A stretch of 34,854 bases of DNA from the NCBI GenBank assembly GCA_020060215.1, contig JAGVAP010000050.1, positions 1 to 34,854 of the forward strand. The letters run 5' to 3'. Shown here piece after piece: positions 17,076 to 25,566 of this stretch (the stretch's first letter is position 1; each line of letters starts with the position of its first letter). The notes below the pieces were generated by a model, which had not been told where the DNA came from, did no database searches, and worked only from the letters and a program-made list of their open reading frames with translations. The position numbers were made by a program, and so were the translations under genes. This DNA comes from Deltaproteobacteria bacterium. GTDB taxonomy: Bacteria; Desulfobacterota; DSM-4660; Desulfatiglandales; HGW-15.

Positions 17076-17408
17076 CTAGGGAAGCTTTTCCGATCGGCCC
17101 CTCTCCCTCTCAAGGGCCGAAAGCCTGAGCTCCAGCTCGTCCACCCTGGCCCTCAGCTTCTCCAGCTCACGCTGGTCGGCGACATTCATCTTGTCGAGCC
17201 GCTTCCGCAACATCTCGCGAAAGGAGCCCTCCATCTCCTTCCACTGCCCTTCCCCTGCCTCTCTCAACTCATCGATCCAACGCTTTGCTTCGCCTTCGCT
17301 CATCTTGTTTTCCTTGACCAACCGGTTTTTCCACTCCTCAAGCTTGTCCCTGGTCAGGACGACCCCGCCCAGGCCGGTCATGACAAATTTCTTGATGTCC
17401 TCAAGCAT
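17076..17408 (-). CDS. Phasin-like coiled-coil protein
   Basis: This 110-residue helical protein begins MLEDIKKFVMTGLGGVVLTRDKLEEWKNRLVKENKMSEGEAKRWIDEL and ends in a long coiled coil (ELEKLRARVDELELRLSALER). The pattern resembles proteins labelled phasin superfamily or polyhydroxyalkanoate granule-associated, often about 100-120 residues in Desulfobacterota. I see no PHA synthase gene here, so the granule link is from family labels only. It has a good AAGGGGAG site 7 bases before ATG. It lies just downstream of the zinc-finger/BON gene on the same strand, with a palindrome between. Confidence 0.7.
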   Translation of the reverse strand: MLEDIKKFVMTGLGGVVLTRDKLEEWKNRLVKENKMSEGEAKRWIDELREAGEGQWKEMEGSFREMLRKRLDKMNVADQRELEKLRARVDELELRLSALERERGRSEKLP

Positions 17409-17496
17409 GGCTACACTCCCCTTCTCGAACTTGGCTGAAGTGACTCCACCAAGGGCCTCAGGTCACCCCGGCCGCTCGCTCCCCTCCCCCAGAAAC

Positions 17497-17545
17497 ACGC
17501 AGACGCAGGGAACGGTATACCATACCACAACCCTGCGTCTTGCGT
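17497..17545. repeat. Intergenic palindrome with 14-bp stem
   Basis: ACGCAGACGCAGGG (17497-17510) pairs with CCCTGCGTC-T-TGCGT (17531-17545), with one bulged T. The 20-base loop contains a second small palindrome (GGTAT and ATACC). It lies between the zinc-finger/BON gene and the phasin-like gene, both on the minus strand. It has no T-run; it could stabilise or attenuate the transcript. Confidence 0.65.
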
Positions 17546-17606
17546 GAGATCTGTTTTTCGCCGTTTTGCCTTTACGCCCCCGCAAGCGGTTTGTGTCTCA
17601 CCCTCT

Positions 17607-18440
17607 TCACTCCGGTTTCTCGGGGATCAACTCATCGGGGGCAAGGGTGGGGGTCCCTTCCTGGATGGCTTCGTGGACTTCATCGTTCTCCCTTTCCCCT
17701 TGGAGCAGGGTCTCGTCTTCACGGGCCTTCCGATCCTCGGTCATGCCGACCGTACGGTCCTCTCTCTCCCAGAGCTGCCGGTTGATCGCGATCTCGTCCA
17801 CGATATGCCGCAGCCCCAGCCTGTCCTCGAGAATGTGGAGCAGGACCTGGTGCTCCTCTTCGCTCGGGAGAAAGCCGCGGAGGAACACCTTTTCCCCTTC
17901 GCACGCCAAGTCGAGCTCCTGCGAATCGATCCGACCGTCTTCCCTGAGCTCTTCCGTGATGGCCGTCACCCGCTCCTCGCAGGACATGGACTCCAGATCC
18001 GGAGACAGGTCCCGCCCCCTGGTCTCCACGGCGCGAAACCCCTCCGGCTCTCCCCCGCCTGCGGCGCAGCTGATGCACAAAGGAGCCCACGGGACCGCCT
18101 CCAACCGCGCATCATCGATCCTGTCCCCGCATTTTTCACAAAAGCCATAGCTTCCGGTCTCGATCTTCCGCAATGCGCGATCGATCGCCTCGACGCGATC
18201 CTTCTCGATTCTATCCAACTGGTCGATGGACCTCGAAAGGTTCTCTTTCTGTGCAGTCTCCTGCAGCCACCGTTCGGGTTGTTGGAGCACCCGCCACGAT
18301 TCCCGGGTCTCCTCCCGGAAACCCAGGATCCTCCCCCGCTCGTTCAGGAGCAGGTCTCGAAACCTTTCTTCTTCCGGCGCTTCTTTCATCCTATCGGTCC
18401 GCTCGGTCTTTTCCTTCCCCGTCGGGGCGCGCCCTGGCAC
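17607..18440 (-). CDS. DksA/TraR-type zinc finger fused to a BON domain
   Basis: This protein of 260-277 residues joins two known modules. Residues about 25-95 are a helical coiled-coil region as in DksA. They are followed by a C4 zinc finger with Cys101, Cys104, Cys122 and Cys125 (CEKCG and LCISC). DksA-like factors bind RNA polymerase through the secondary channel. Residues about 156-222 resemble a BON domain (VTAITEELREDGRIDSQELDL, VFLRGFLPSEEEHQVLLHIL), usually found in osmotically induced or membrane-interacting proteins. A charged tail follows. The start may be GTG at 18440 or ATG at 18389; neither has a clear ribosome site. The acidic tip residues needed for true DksA action (DxxDxA) are not evident in the coiled coil, so a regulatory rather than DksA-identical role is likely. 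Confidence 0.8.
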   Translation of the reverse strand: MPGRAPTGKEKTERTDRMKEAPEEERFRDLLLNERGRILGFREETRESWRVLQQPERWLQETAQKENLSRSIDQLDRIEKDRVEAIDRALRKIETGSYGFCEKCGDRIDDARLEAVPWAPLCISCAAGGGEPEGFRAVETRGRDLSPDLESMSCEERVTAITEELREDGRIDSQELDLACEGEKVFLRGFLPSEEEHQVLLHILEDRLGLRHIVDEIAINRQLWEREDRTVGMTEDRKAREDETLLQGERENDEVHEAIQEGTPTLAPDELIPEKPE

Positions 18441-18498
18441 ACAGAGAGCACTCGCCCCGGCTCTGCGCGAGGGTCACTCCCCTTCGGGTGGAAGCGGC

Positions 18499-18735
18499 TC
18501 AATCAATGATTTCCAGGAGCACATTCTTCTTCGTCTTCGACGAGACGGCGCCCAGGATGGTCCTCAAAGCCATCGCAATCCTCCCTCCCCTGCCGATGAC
18601 CTTTCCTATATCCTCTTTGGCAACCTTCAGCTCGATGACCGTGACCTGCTCGCCTTTCAACTCACTGACAGCAACCTCCTCCGGTCTTTCCACCAAAGCC
18701 TTTGCCAGTTCCTCCACCAGTTCTCTTGGTTCCAT
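18499..18735 (-). CDS. khpA: KhpA-type KH-domain RNA-binding protein
   Basis: This 78-residue protein consists of one KH domain. The GxxG loop is IGRGGR (residues 47-52) in KEDIGKVIGRGGRIAMALRT, as in KhpA/YlqC family proteins that bind RNA and pair with KhpB in other bacteria. It has a strong AAGGAGGGAGG ribosome site ahead of ATG 18735. In many genomes khpA lies next to rpsP and rimM; here those are absent and the neighbours are stress genes, so this may be an extra copy. Confidence 0.92.
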   Translation of the reverse strand: MEPRELVEELAKALVERPEEVAVSELKGEQVTVIELKVAKEDIGKVIGRGGRIAMALRTILGAVSSKTKKNVLLEIID

Positions 18736-18977
18736 AGGCCTCCCTCCTTAGAGGAGCGCGGATTTACTGCATCCCAGTCAGCGGATTTGCTGAATCCCAG
18801 TGATCCGATTCCAGTCTCTGGCCTTCTCGATAACTACGTCTAATACGTTGAGATTATCCAAGACGGAGGAACTCGGCAATGGGGGCGCCACTGTATTTCC
18901 GGGAGGGGGGAAAAGTAATTCAGGCGGGTCCATGGACATCCGGTGACATCCGTTCCCTCTCAGACAAACCCCGGCGT

Positions 18978-19814
18978 TCACCGCACCAGCAGGACCGGGT
19001 TCTCGGCCACGTTCACGAGCTCGCAGATATCCTCGTCGAGAAAAAAGTTGCGTTCGCATGGGAGGACCACAGGACCCATCCCGCGCACGACCTGCGCGAG
19101 CAGCCGGATGCTGGGGTTGTGCAGAACCGTGATCCTCCCGTCGATGCCGCGGTCCAGCATGTGCTCTTCAGCCCGGGCGGCCAGGTCTTGGGCCGAATCC
19201 GCCTCCCGCGCCACCACCAGGACCAGCACTCTGCCCTTCTTCATCCGCGCCAGGGTCCCTGCGATATCCATGACCTTGGACGCGTTTTCGGACCGGCTGT
19301 AGATCGCGACCACCGGGACCTTCAGCCTTTCCCCCTGTTGGAGCACCAAGGTCATCCCCCGTCCCTGGGAGATCATGAGCTGTACCGTCGACCCCAGCCG
19401 TCGATTGAGGTTCCAGCCCCTCTTGCCCAGGATGACCAGGTCCGCCTCCATGCTGGCCAGAAGGATCTCGGATGCAACGGCGCCGCGGGTCACCCGGAAG
19501 GACCATCGGACCTGGGCCTGTCCTGCGGCGGTCTCCAGGGCCTTGCGCATCTCGTTCGCCTGGCCCCGCATCTGCCTCTCGAGATCCTCCATCCTCATCG
19601 GACGCAGGCAGCAGGAAAGGCTCCCGACCTCGCTTGCCAGTGGGAGCGCAGCAAGGTGAAAAAAATGCACGTCCTCCACGAAGATCGCGTTCAACTCCGC
19701 ACCCAGGCTGCCCGCGAGCTCGACTGCGGTCTCCAGACCACCCATGCTCCGGTAGGAGGAATCCATGGCGAGAAGGATGCGTCGAATCCTCACTGCGTCT
19801 TCCTTGGCGTTCAC
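18978..19814 (-). CDS. Universal stress protein, double-length (UspA superfamily)
   Basis: This 278-residue protein is about twice the usual UspA length, suggesting two tandem Usp folds. The first has RRILLAMDSSYRSMGGLETAVELAGSLGAELNAIFVED at residues about 10-48 and a nucleotide-binding-like loop LGKRGWNLNRRLGSTVQ near 128-144. The second half (VPVVAIYSRSENASKVMDIAGTLA and onward) keeps the strand-helix order but lacks a clear glycine loop. It starts with GTG, whose GTGA overlaps the stop of the Lon-like protease gene upstream, so the two are translationally coupled. An ATP-binding stress-signalling role beside the protease is inferred. Confidence 0.82.
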   Translation of the reverse strand: MNAKEDAVRIRRILLAMDSSYRSMGGLETAVELAGSLGAELNAIFVEDVHFFHLAALPLASEVGSLSCCLRPMRMEDLERQMRGQANEMRKALETAAGQAQVRWSFRVTRGAVASEILLASMEADLVILGKRGWNLNRRLGSTVQLMISQGRGMTLVLQQGERLKVPVVAIYSRSENASKVMDIAGTLARMKKGRVLVLVVAREADSAQDLAARAEEHMLDRGIDGRITVLHNPSIRLLAQVVRGMGPVVLPCERNFFLDEDICELVNVAENPVLLVR

Positions 19815-22225
19815 GGTTTGCTCCCTTCCCCAGCTTGCGCGCTGGCTTTCCGAGCCTTCTCGGCCAGATCAGAGAGCCTGGCCTGGACCTTCCCATTCAC
19901 GCTCTCCATGGGGTATTTCCCTTCCCCATCCGGCTGGCCGGCAGGGATCCCGGTCAGGATCTCGATCCCCTGGTCGATGGTCTCCACCGGAAAGACGTGG
20001 AACCGGCCTTCGCGAACCGCCTCGACCACATCGCCTCGAAGCATCAGATGCTTGACGTTGGAATGGGGGATGAGCACCCCCTGTTCCCCGGTCAACCCCT
20101 TCCTCCTGCATGTGTCGAAGAAGCCCTCGATCTTCTCATTCACCCCGCCGATCGGCTGGACCTCTCCGTGCTGGTTGACCGATCCGGTCACGGCAAACGA
20201 CTGCTTCACCGGTATCTCGCCGATTGCCGAAAGCAGTGCATAGAGCTCTGCAGAGGACGCGCTGTCTCCTTCGATGCCGCCGTAGGACTGCTCGAACACC
20301 AGGCTGGCGGACAGGGAGAAAGGATGATCCTTCGCATACCGTGCGCCGAGATAGCTCGACAGGATCAGGACACCCTTGGAGTGAATGGGGCCACCCATCT
20401 CCACCTCGCGCTCGATGTCGACCACCTCTCCCTTGCCGAGGCGCACCCTTGCCGTGATGCGGTTGGGGCGGCCGAAGGCAAAGCCCCCCAGCTGCATGAC
20501 CGAGAGGCCGTTGATCTGACCGATCTTCTGTCCCGTGGTGTCGATGAAGATCGTCCCCCGCTCAATCTGTTCCTGCATCCGGTCGCGTATGCGGTCCGAG
20601 CGGTAGATCCATGCCTCCACCGCGCGGTCCACGTCGCTTGCCGTGATCTTCCCGTTGCCGTTCTTGCTGGCCCAGAAATCGGACTCCCGAAGGAGATCCG
20701 TGATGCTCTGCATATGGATCGACAGTTTTTCCCCATCGCCCACCATGCGTGCGCTGCGTTCGATGACCCGGGCCACACCGCTCCGGTCCAGGGGACGCAA
20801 CCCCTCGTGTCTGGCCAGGGTGCCGACGAGCCTGCCGTACTCCTCCTGCGTCTCGGGGGTCCTGTCCATCTGGATGTCGAAGTCTGCGGTCACCTTGAAG
20901 AGCTCGCTGAACTCCGGGTCATGGAGCTGAAGCAGATAGTAGACCATGGGAGGCCCTGCGAGGACGACCTTGAGGTTGAGAGGCACGGGCTCGGGTTCCA
21001 GCGAGACCGTGCTGATCAGACCGTAGACCTCACCCAGCGATTCGATCTTCGCCTTCCTTGCCCGAAGGGTGCGTTTCAGCCCTTCCCAGGAAAGGGGCTG
21101 CATCAGGACCTTGAGGGCATCGAGCACCAGGAACCCGCCGTTCGCCCGATGAAAGGCGCCGGCCCGGATCATGTTGAAATCGGTGAGGAGCGTCCCCATG
21201 TGGGGAAGATGCTCGATGCGTCCCATGAGATTCTGGTAGGTGGGGTTGTCCTCGTAGACGACCGGCCCTCCTTTGGACTTGCTGTGGTCCACCAGAACGT
21301 TCACGCGATACTTGCGTGTCTGTGCCGACTCCTGCATCCCGGGAGGAGGAGCTCCGGGCTGCTGGGGGGTCGCCTCCCGGGAGAGCAGGTCCTGCAGGTT
21401 CTCGATGATGTCCTTTTCGACTTCATGAAGATACTCCACGACCTCGGGGACCTCCCTGAATTTATCCCGCAGCTCCTGCAGGAGCGGGCCCACGGCAAGG
21501 GTCGAAACCTCCTTGTTGAGCGACTTCATCTTGTCCCGAAGCTCCCTCTCCCATGTCGGGATCTTCTGAAAGAGCTTCTGGGCCCCTTCCTGGAGGCTCT
21601 GCACATCGGCCTCGAGCCTTTGCCGCTCATCCTCCGGAAGCTTGCTGAACTCATCGGGGGGAACGACGTTGCCCTCTTTCACCGGCGCAAAGGCGAGCCC
21701 CATGGGGGTCCTGAAAAGGGTCAATCCCTTCTCCTGGGTCCTCTTCTGCAGTTCCTCCATGGCCTGCTGCTGCCGCTCCTGAAACTCCTGCGTGATGCCG
21801 CGGGCCCTGTTCTGGTACTCTTCGTTCTCGAAAGCCGACTTCAGCGCGTTACGGCTGTCTTCGATGATCCTCTCCATATCCTGCTCAAGTTCCTTGCCCC
21901 TTCCGGACGGCACGCTCAGGAACTTGGGTCGATGGGGATCGGCGAAGTTGTTCACATAGCACACGTCCGACGGCACCGGCACCGCCTCCGCTCTCTTCTT
22001 CAGGAAATCGCAGATCAGGGTGTGCTTGCCCGTCCCCGGCTGCCCGACGGCGAATACATTGTAACCCTCCTGGGCGATCTCCACCCCGAAACGGAGTGCC
22101 TCCACAGCCCGAGGTTGGCCGATGATCCTTTTCAGGTCCGTGATCTCCGCCGTCGAATCGAAGGAGAACCCATTCGGATCACAAGCGTGATAAAGGCTCT
22201 GCGGTCCCAGCTCTCTGATTTCCAT
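19811..22225 (-). CDS. LonB/LonC-type ATP-dependent Lon-like protease
   Basis: This 804-residue AAA+ protease of the Lon (S16) superfamily lacks the classic Lon N-terminal substrate domain. The Walker A is GQPGTGKHT (61-69, Lys67). A long helical insert, rich in Glu and Gln (about 120-300), interrupts the AAA module. The C-terminal peptidase has its catalytic Ser655 in GDSASSAEL and Lys698 in GGVNEKIEGFF. These are the Ser-Lys dyad motifs of the family. It would degrade unneeded or misfolded proteins in the cytoplasm. ATG 22225 is preceded by GAAAGGAAAG. It is the first gene of a coupled pair with the universal stress protein. Whether the ATPase is active is unsure, because Walker B could not be placed with confidence. 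Confidence 0.92.
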   Translation of the reverse strand: MEIRELGPQSLYHACDPNGFSFDSTAEITDLKRIIGQPRAVEALRFGVEIAQEGYNVFAVGQPGTGKHTLICDFLKKRAEAVPVPSDVCYVNNFADPHRPKFLSVPSGRGKELEQDMERIIEDSRNALKSAFENEEYQNRARGITQEFQERQQQAMEELQKRTQEKGLTLFRTPMGLAFAPVKEGNVVPPDEFSKLPEDERQRLEADVQSLQEGAQKLFQKIPTWERELRDKMKSLNKEVSTLAVGPLLQELRDKFREVPEVVEYLHEVEKDIIENLQDLLSREATPQQPGAPPPGMQESAQTRKYRVNVLVDHSKSKGGPVVYEDNPTYQNLMGRIEHLPHMGTLLTDFNMIRAGAFHRANGGFLVLDALKVLMQPLSWEGLKRTLRARKAKIESLGEVYGLISTVSLEPEPVPLNLKVVLAGPPMVYYLLQLHDPEFSELFKVTADFDIQMDRTPETQEEYGRLVGTLARHEGLRPLDRSGVARVIERSARMVGDGEKLSIHMQSITDLLRESDFWASKNGNGKITASDVDRAVEAWIYRSDRIRDRMQEQIERGTIFIDTTGQKIGQINGLSVMQLGGFAFGRPNRITARVRLGKGEVVDIEREVEMGGPIHSKGVLILSSYLGARYAKDHPFSLSASLVFEQSYGGIEGDSASSAELYALLSAIGEIPVKQSFAVTGSVNQHGEVQPIGGVNEKIEGFFDTCRRKGLTGEQGVLIPHSNVKHLMLRGDVVEAVREGRFHVFPVETIDQGIEILTGIPAGQPDGEGKYPMESVNGKVQARLSDLAEKARKASAQAGEGSKP

Positions 22226-22354
22226 CTTCTTTCCTTTCTCGTAACACCTTAGCTCTATGAGAAGCGGCGCAGGGATTGAGCTCCTTCTTTCACAGAACCA
22301 AAGGGTTACCTTTCTCTAAGAGTAGGCTCATGAAACGACCTCGATAGTTCTGCC

Positions 22355-22588
22355 TCATGCATCGAAACACTTCGCGGGAACGCGGCAGGGGTAGGTGACT
22401 CCGCCGGGTTCGCACAGGATCTGCCCCCCATGTCGCCTGTCGCTTTCCGATTCCTGGAGGGCGGTGCACCCCTTCACCGCGAGGGCCAGCCAGAAACAGA
22501 CGGTCAGATCGGAAAGGGGGATGGTACTGTCATCTGCGAGGTGTTCCAGGCTCGCTTCGATTTGCCACCAAACCCAGTCCTTGAGCAT
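22355..22588 (-). CDS. Hypothetical small protein, 77 residues
   Basis: It begins MLKDWVWWQIEASLEHLADD behind a strong GGAGGAGAAG site. It contains one moderately hydrophobic helix (LSDLTVCFWLALAVKGCTAL) and four Cys residues, two of them in the C-terminal ILCEPGGVTYPCRV. I do not recognise the family. The frame is open further upstream, but the ATG at 22588 has the only convincing ribosome site. It lies upstream of the Lon-like gene on the same strand, with a 129-base gap. Confidence 0.55.
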   Translation of the reverse strand: MLKDWVWWQIEASLEHLADDSTIPLSDLTVCFWLALAVKGCTALQESESDRRHGGQILCEPGGVTYPCRVPAKCFDA

Positions 22589-22913
22589 CTCTTCTCCTCC
22601 TCCGGTCCTCGCCCACAATCTCCGCACCCGTGGATCCACCTGTTCGACATCGCCCGGACGGCCCTCCCTCGAAACCCAGGACCAGTTACTGCTCCAACCC
22701 GACTCCCACCGGCTCCCTGCTGGCACCCTTGTACGTACGGCCTGCAAGCCAGGACACCATGTTGACGCGACGGGAGCTCAAAGTCATTAGGGTGGAACCC
22801 GTATTTCGACAGAGGCCGGTGAGTAATGCTCCCGTGAGGATCCGGTCGTCCCGATACGCATATACAGGGAAGGCCGGATTGGTTCTCCGCCTTCCCTGCG
22901 CTTTGCTCTTGGC
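22589..22913. other. Intergenic region (325 bases)
   Basis: This is the gap between two divergent small genes. It holds a hairpin at 22865-22898: CAGGGAAGGC (22865-22874) pairs with GCCTTCCCTG (22889-22898) around a 14-base loop, ending 15 bases before the rightward gene. I see no convincing coding frame and no clear promoter. Confidence 0.5.
22865..22898 (+). promoter_or_regulatory. Hairpin just upstream of the 79-residue gene
   Basis: A perfect 10-bp stem (CAGGGAAGGC / GCCTTCCCTG) ends 15 bases before ATG 22914, where a ribosome site would be expected but is not seen. The hairpin may be a terminator of an upstream transcript or a translation control element. No T-run follows. Confidence 0.4.
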
Positions 22914-23153
22914 ATGAGATACGAATTCAGGACAACGGTGGGAACCTTCTGGATCACCCGGAGGGCCGAAGAGATGGAGGGCGCCGTCCTGGGGATCGAC
23001 CGGATCACGCTCGGAAGCTATGATACGGCTGCGGCCGCGGCCGCCGACGTCTACGCCCAGAGGACGGGATGGGAGGAGTGGGACATGCTGCAGGACGTCT
23101 CAGGACCGCGGGACCTGAGTGAATGGGAGGAAGTGGTCGAAGAGGGAGCATAG
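22914..23153 (+). CDS. Small conserved-looking protein, 79 residues
   Basis: This is a short acidic protein, beginning MRYEFRTTVGTFWITRR and ending with WEEWDMLQDVSGPRDLSEWEEVVEEG. The layout, with TFWI near the start, LGSYDTAAAAAADVYAQRTGWEEWD in the middle and many Trp, resembles small proteins I recall from Desulfobacterota genomes that have no assigned function. No membrane segment is seen. The ribosome site is weak; a hairpin precedes the start. It could work as an adaptor, but that is a guess. Confidence 0.6.
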   Translation: MRYEFRTTVGTFWITRRAEEMEGAVLGIDRITLGSYDTAAAAAADVYAQRTGWEEWDMLQDVSGPRDLSEWEEVVEEGA

Positions 23154-23159
23154 GGCAGC

Positions 23160-23252
23160 GCGCAAAGGGCATGAAGATGCATGGCGCATACGCAAAGTTC
23201 GGAGCGAATACTTGATGTCCCCGTTTCGCGTGGTGCGCTATGCTCTTTGCGC
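23160..23252. repeat. Intergenic inverted repeat (GCGCAAAG type)
   Basis: GCGCAAAGGGCAT (23160-23172) matches the reverse complement of 23240-23252 at 12 of 13 bases. The stretch between repeats the theme (ATGGCGCATACGCAAAG, and GCGCTATG twice). It fills the whole space between the convergent 79-residue gene and the phosphatase/nuclease gene, touching the stop codon of the latter. Confidence 0.6.
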
Positions 23253-23965
23253 TATGCGATCCCTACCTCGGCCACCACCGGCAGGTGATCGGACGCGATC
23301 CTCGAAATCGAGGTGCCGTGGGCCCTGATCCGCAGCAGGGATCCCCTGGGTCGGACCCAGATACGGTCGAGGGAGAGAAAGGGACACCACGCGGGATAGC
23401 TCGGGATGGTGGGCGACCTGCCCATGTATCGATGGAGAAGATCGAGCGCCCTGCTCCTCGGAAACCACTCGTTCATGTCGCCCAGCAGGATGAGCAGGCC
23501 CGCGCTGTTCGCCCGGATCACGGCGGCCAGGCGGCAGACCTGGTACCAGCGCTCGGCGGCCGCCAGCCCCAGGTGAGCCACAAGGACCCGAACTTCCGTG
23601 GACCGCACCCGGATGAGCGCATCGATGGCGCCCCTCGGCTCGCGACCATGGACATTCAGCGGAAGGCCCCGGCTCTCTACGACGGGCCAACGCGTGAGTA
23701 GCACGTTGCCGTAGTGGCCGTCCGCACGACGGATGGTCGGCCCCGGGAGCGGTGTGTACCCTGTCTCCGAGGCAAGGTATTCCATCTGTGCGGAGAGACG
23801 CTCCCCGTCCGAGCGATTGTCCACCTCCTGTAGTCCGATGAGATCGGCATCGATCTCCCGGATGACGGACGCGATCCGCTCAGGATCATACCGGGTGTCC
23901 ACGCCTACACACTTGTGCACATTGTAAGTGGCTGCAGTGATGATGGTGGTCCGGTTGGGCTGCAT
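23252..23965 (-). CDS. Endonuclease/exonuclease/phosphatase (EEP) family protein
   Basis: This 237-residue metal-dependent hydrolase has the family motifs in order: ATYNVHKCVG (Asn15), LIGLQEVDNR (Glu47), GNVLLTRWPVV, VAHLGLAAAERW, LLILLGDMNEW, LDRIWV and ASDHLPVVAEV at the end. These correspond to the metal and phosphate binding residues of DNase I-like enzymes. Bacterial relatives of this size, such as YbhP-like proteins, have poorly known substrates, either nucleic acids or phospholipid/phosphate esters. The long frame extends 42 codons upstream, but ATG 23965 with AGGA ahead fits the family start better. No signal peptide is seen with this start. It is divergent to the frameshifted kinase. 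Confidence 0.88.
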   Translation of the reverse strand: MQPNRTTIITAATYNVHKCVGVDTRYDPERIASVIREIDADLIGLQEVDNRSDGERLSAQMEYLASETGYTPLPGPTIRRADGHYGNVLLTRWPVVESRGLPLNVHGREPRGAIDALIRVRSTEVRVLVAHLGLAAAERWYQVCRLAAVIRANSAGLLILLGDMNEWFPRSRALDLLHRYMGRSPTIPSYPAWCPFLSLDRIWVRPRGSLLRIRAHGTSISRIASDHLPVVAEVGIA

Positions 23966-24082
23966 GATACGATCCTGTGTCGCTTTAGCTCTGTATAACC
24001 CGCCAATCGCGCAGTCAAGACCGAGAACCCCTGCTGCATACCCGGAGCGTTCCCGGCGGCTGCACTCCCCGTCCTTGTTCCG

Positions 24083-25566
24083 GTGCTCCAAGAGCGGGTT
24101 TTGTCAGGGATATGGAATCCCCAACTTTCAGTTGATGATTTCATCTGCCTCGGGCAGCATCGAGACCATCTGGTGGGCAGGCGGGTTGCAGAGTTCGTCT
24201 CCCCGCACGATCTGCCGCTCCTGGATGCACACCGAGACGAGATTCTGGACCGCAGGGGGAAAAACTCCTGCCAGTTGAGACTGAAAAACCAGGAGGAGCA
24301 GGTGTGGGTCCGTGTCGTGAGTACACCCTTTTTGGATACGTCGGGCGCCGTGGAGGAGATCCATACCGCCTTCATGGACATCACCGAATCCAAGACCCTG
24401 GAGGAGAGACTTGCGATGTTTCACCGCAGGGATCAGGCCTTCGCGGACGGGGCCCCCGACATTCATCGCCGTCATGGAAACCGGCCTGCGCTTTACCTAT
24501 GTGAACCCGGCCGTGGAACGCCATTTCTCCATGCCCAGGGAGTCCCTTATCGGAAAGGGCCCACAGGAGTTGGGAATGCCCCCCGCATTCCGCTCGGCGT
24601 GGGAAAGGGCGTTTCGTACGGGCGAGGTACAGGCCATGGAGTTCGAGTATCCGGGTCCGAAGGGGATCAAGTACTTCCAGGCGAGTCTGGTGCCGCATGC
24701 CTCTCAGCCGGGAAAGGTGGAGACGGTTGTAGGGTTTGTGCGGGATTTCACCTTTCTCAAGAACATCCATGTCGAACTGGAGGAGGAAGTCCGTCAGCGC
24801 ACCATGGAGCTGGAAAGGATCAATGTCGAACTGAGGGAGGAGATCTCACGGCGCGAGAAGTTCGAAAAGGCCCTACAGTTTTCGACCACCCAGATCATCG
24901 AATATTCGCGTAGACGAAAGCTCCTGGCCAAGAGACTGGTGGAACTGCTGGAGCAGGATCGGCGGGATATGGCCATGGCCCTCCACGACCATATCGGCCA
25001 GATCCTGACCACCCTCAAGATGGACCTTGAGATGCTGCGGAGACGGACCCTGGAGGAGGGTGCCAGGGCGCTCATGGACTCCGCCGTGGACAAGGCTTCC
25101 CAGGCCATGAGTTTCAGCAGGAATATCTCCCATGAACTGAGGCCCGCCATGCTGGACACCCTGGGCCTGGTCCCCAGCATCGAGTGTCTGATCGCGCAGA
25201 TCAGACAGTCATCGGGTCTCCGAGATCACCTTCTTCCACAAGGGGATCACCCGAAGACTCGGGAACGAAAAGGAACTCACCCTGTACCGGATTGTTCAGG
25301 AAGCGCTCACCAACGTCCTGAAACATGCCTCTGCCCGCAGCGTCGATGTCACCTTGATTCGCAAGGGGAACGCGGTGCTGCTCACCATCGAGGACGATGG
25401 AAACGGCTTCGATCAGAATGCGGTCACGTCCTCGGAAAAAGGTCCTCTCGGGATCATGATCATGAGGGAGAGGGCTGTCCAGGTGGGGGGTACCTTGGAC
25501 ATTGAAACCCGACCCCGGAAAGGAACCCATGTGGCTGCGCGGGTACCTGTACAGGAGGAGGTATAG
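24083..25566 (+). pseudogene. PAS-PAS HisKA_3 histidine kinase interrupted by two frameshifts
   Basis: Three overlapping frames together encode one NarX/DegS-type sensor kinase. The first frame (from about 24083) gives the end of a PAS domain (VGRRVAEFVSPHDLPLL to FMDITESK). The second (about 24450-25215) gives a second PAS domain (TYVNPAVERHFSMPRESLIGKGPQEL), a coiled coil and the phosphorylation helix MAMALHDHIGQIL. The third gives the ATPase end (VQEALTNVLKHASA, EDDGNGFD, MRERAVQVGG). The first shift falls at or near the GGGGCCCCC run at 24449-24457 and the second near 25207-25222. Both are +1 in sense, as from one extra base each. The first PAS also lacks a normal N-terminus and start. 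The stop TAG is followed at once by the ATG of a NarL-type regulator. It is either a decaying gene or a sequencing error. Confidence 0.85.

Noticed and set aside
19472..22252. 926-residue open frame antisense to the Lon-like protease
   Set aside because: It is a shadow of the protease and Usp genes; composition is unlike a real protein and the opposite strand has full family motifs.
23928..24278. 116-residue rightward frame across the start of the EEP gene
   Set aside because: It overlaps the EEP start antisense and part of the first PAS region out of frame. It may hold remnants of the kinase N-terminus but is not a gene by itself.
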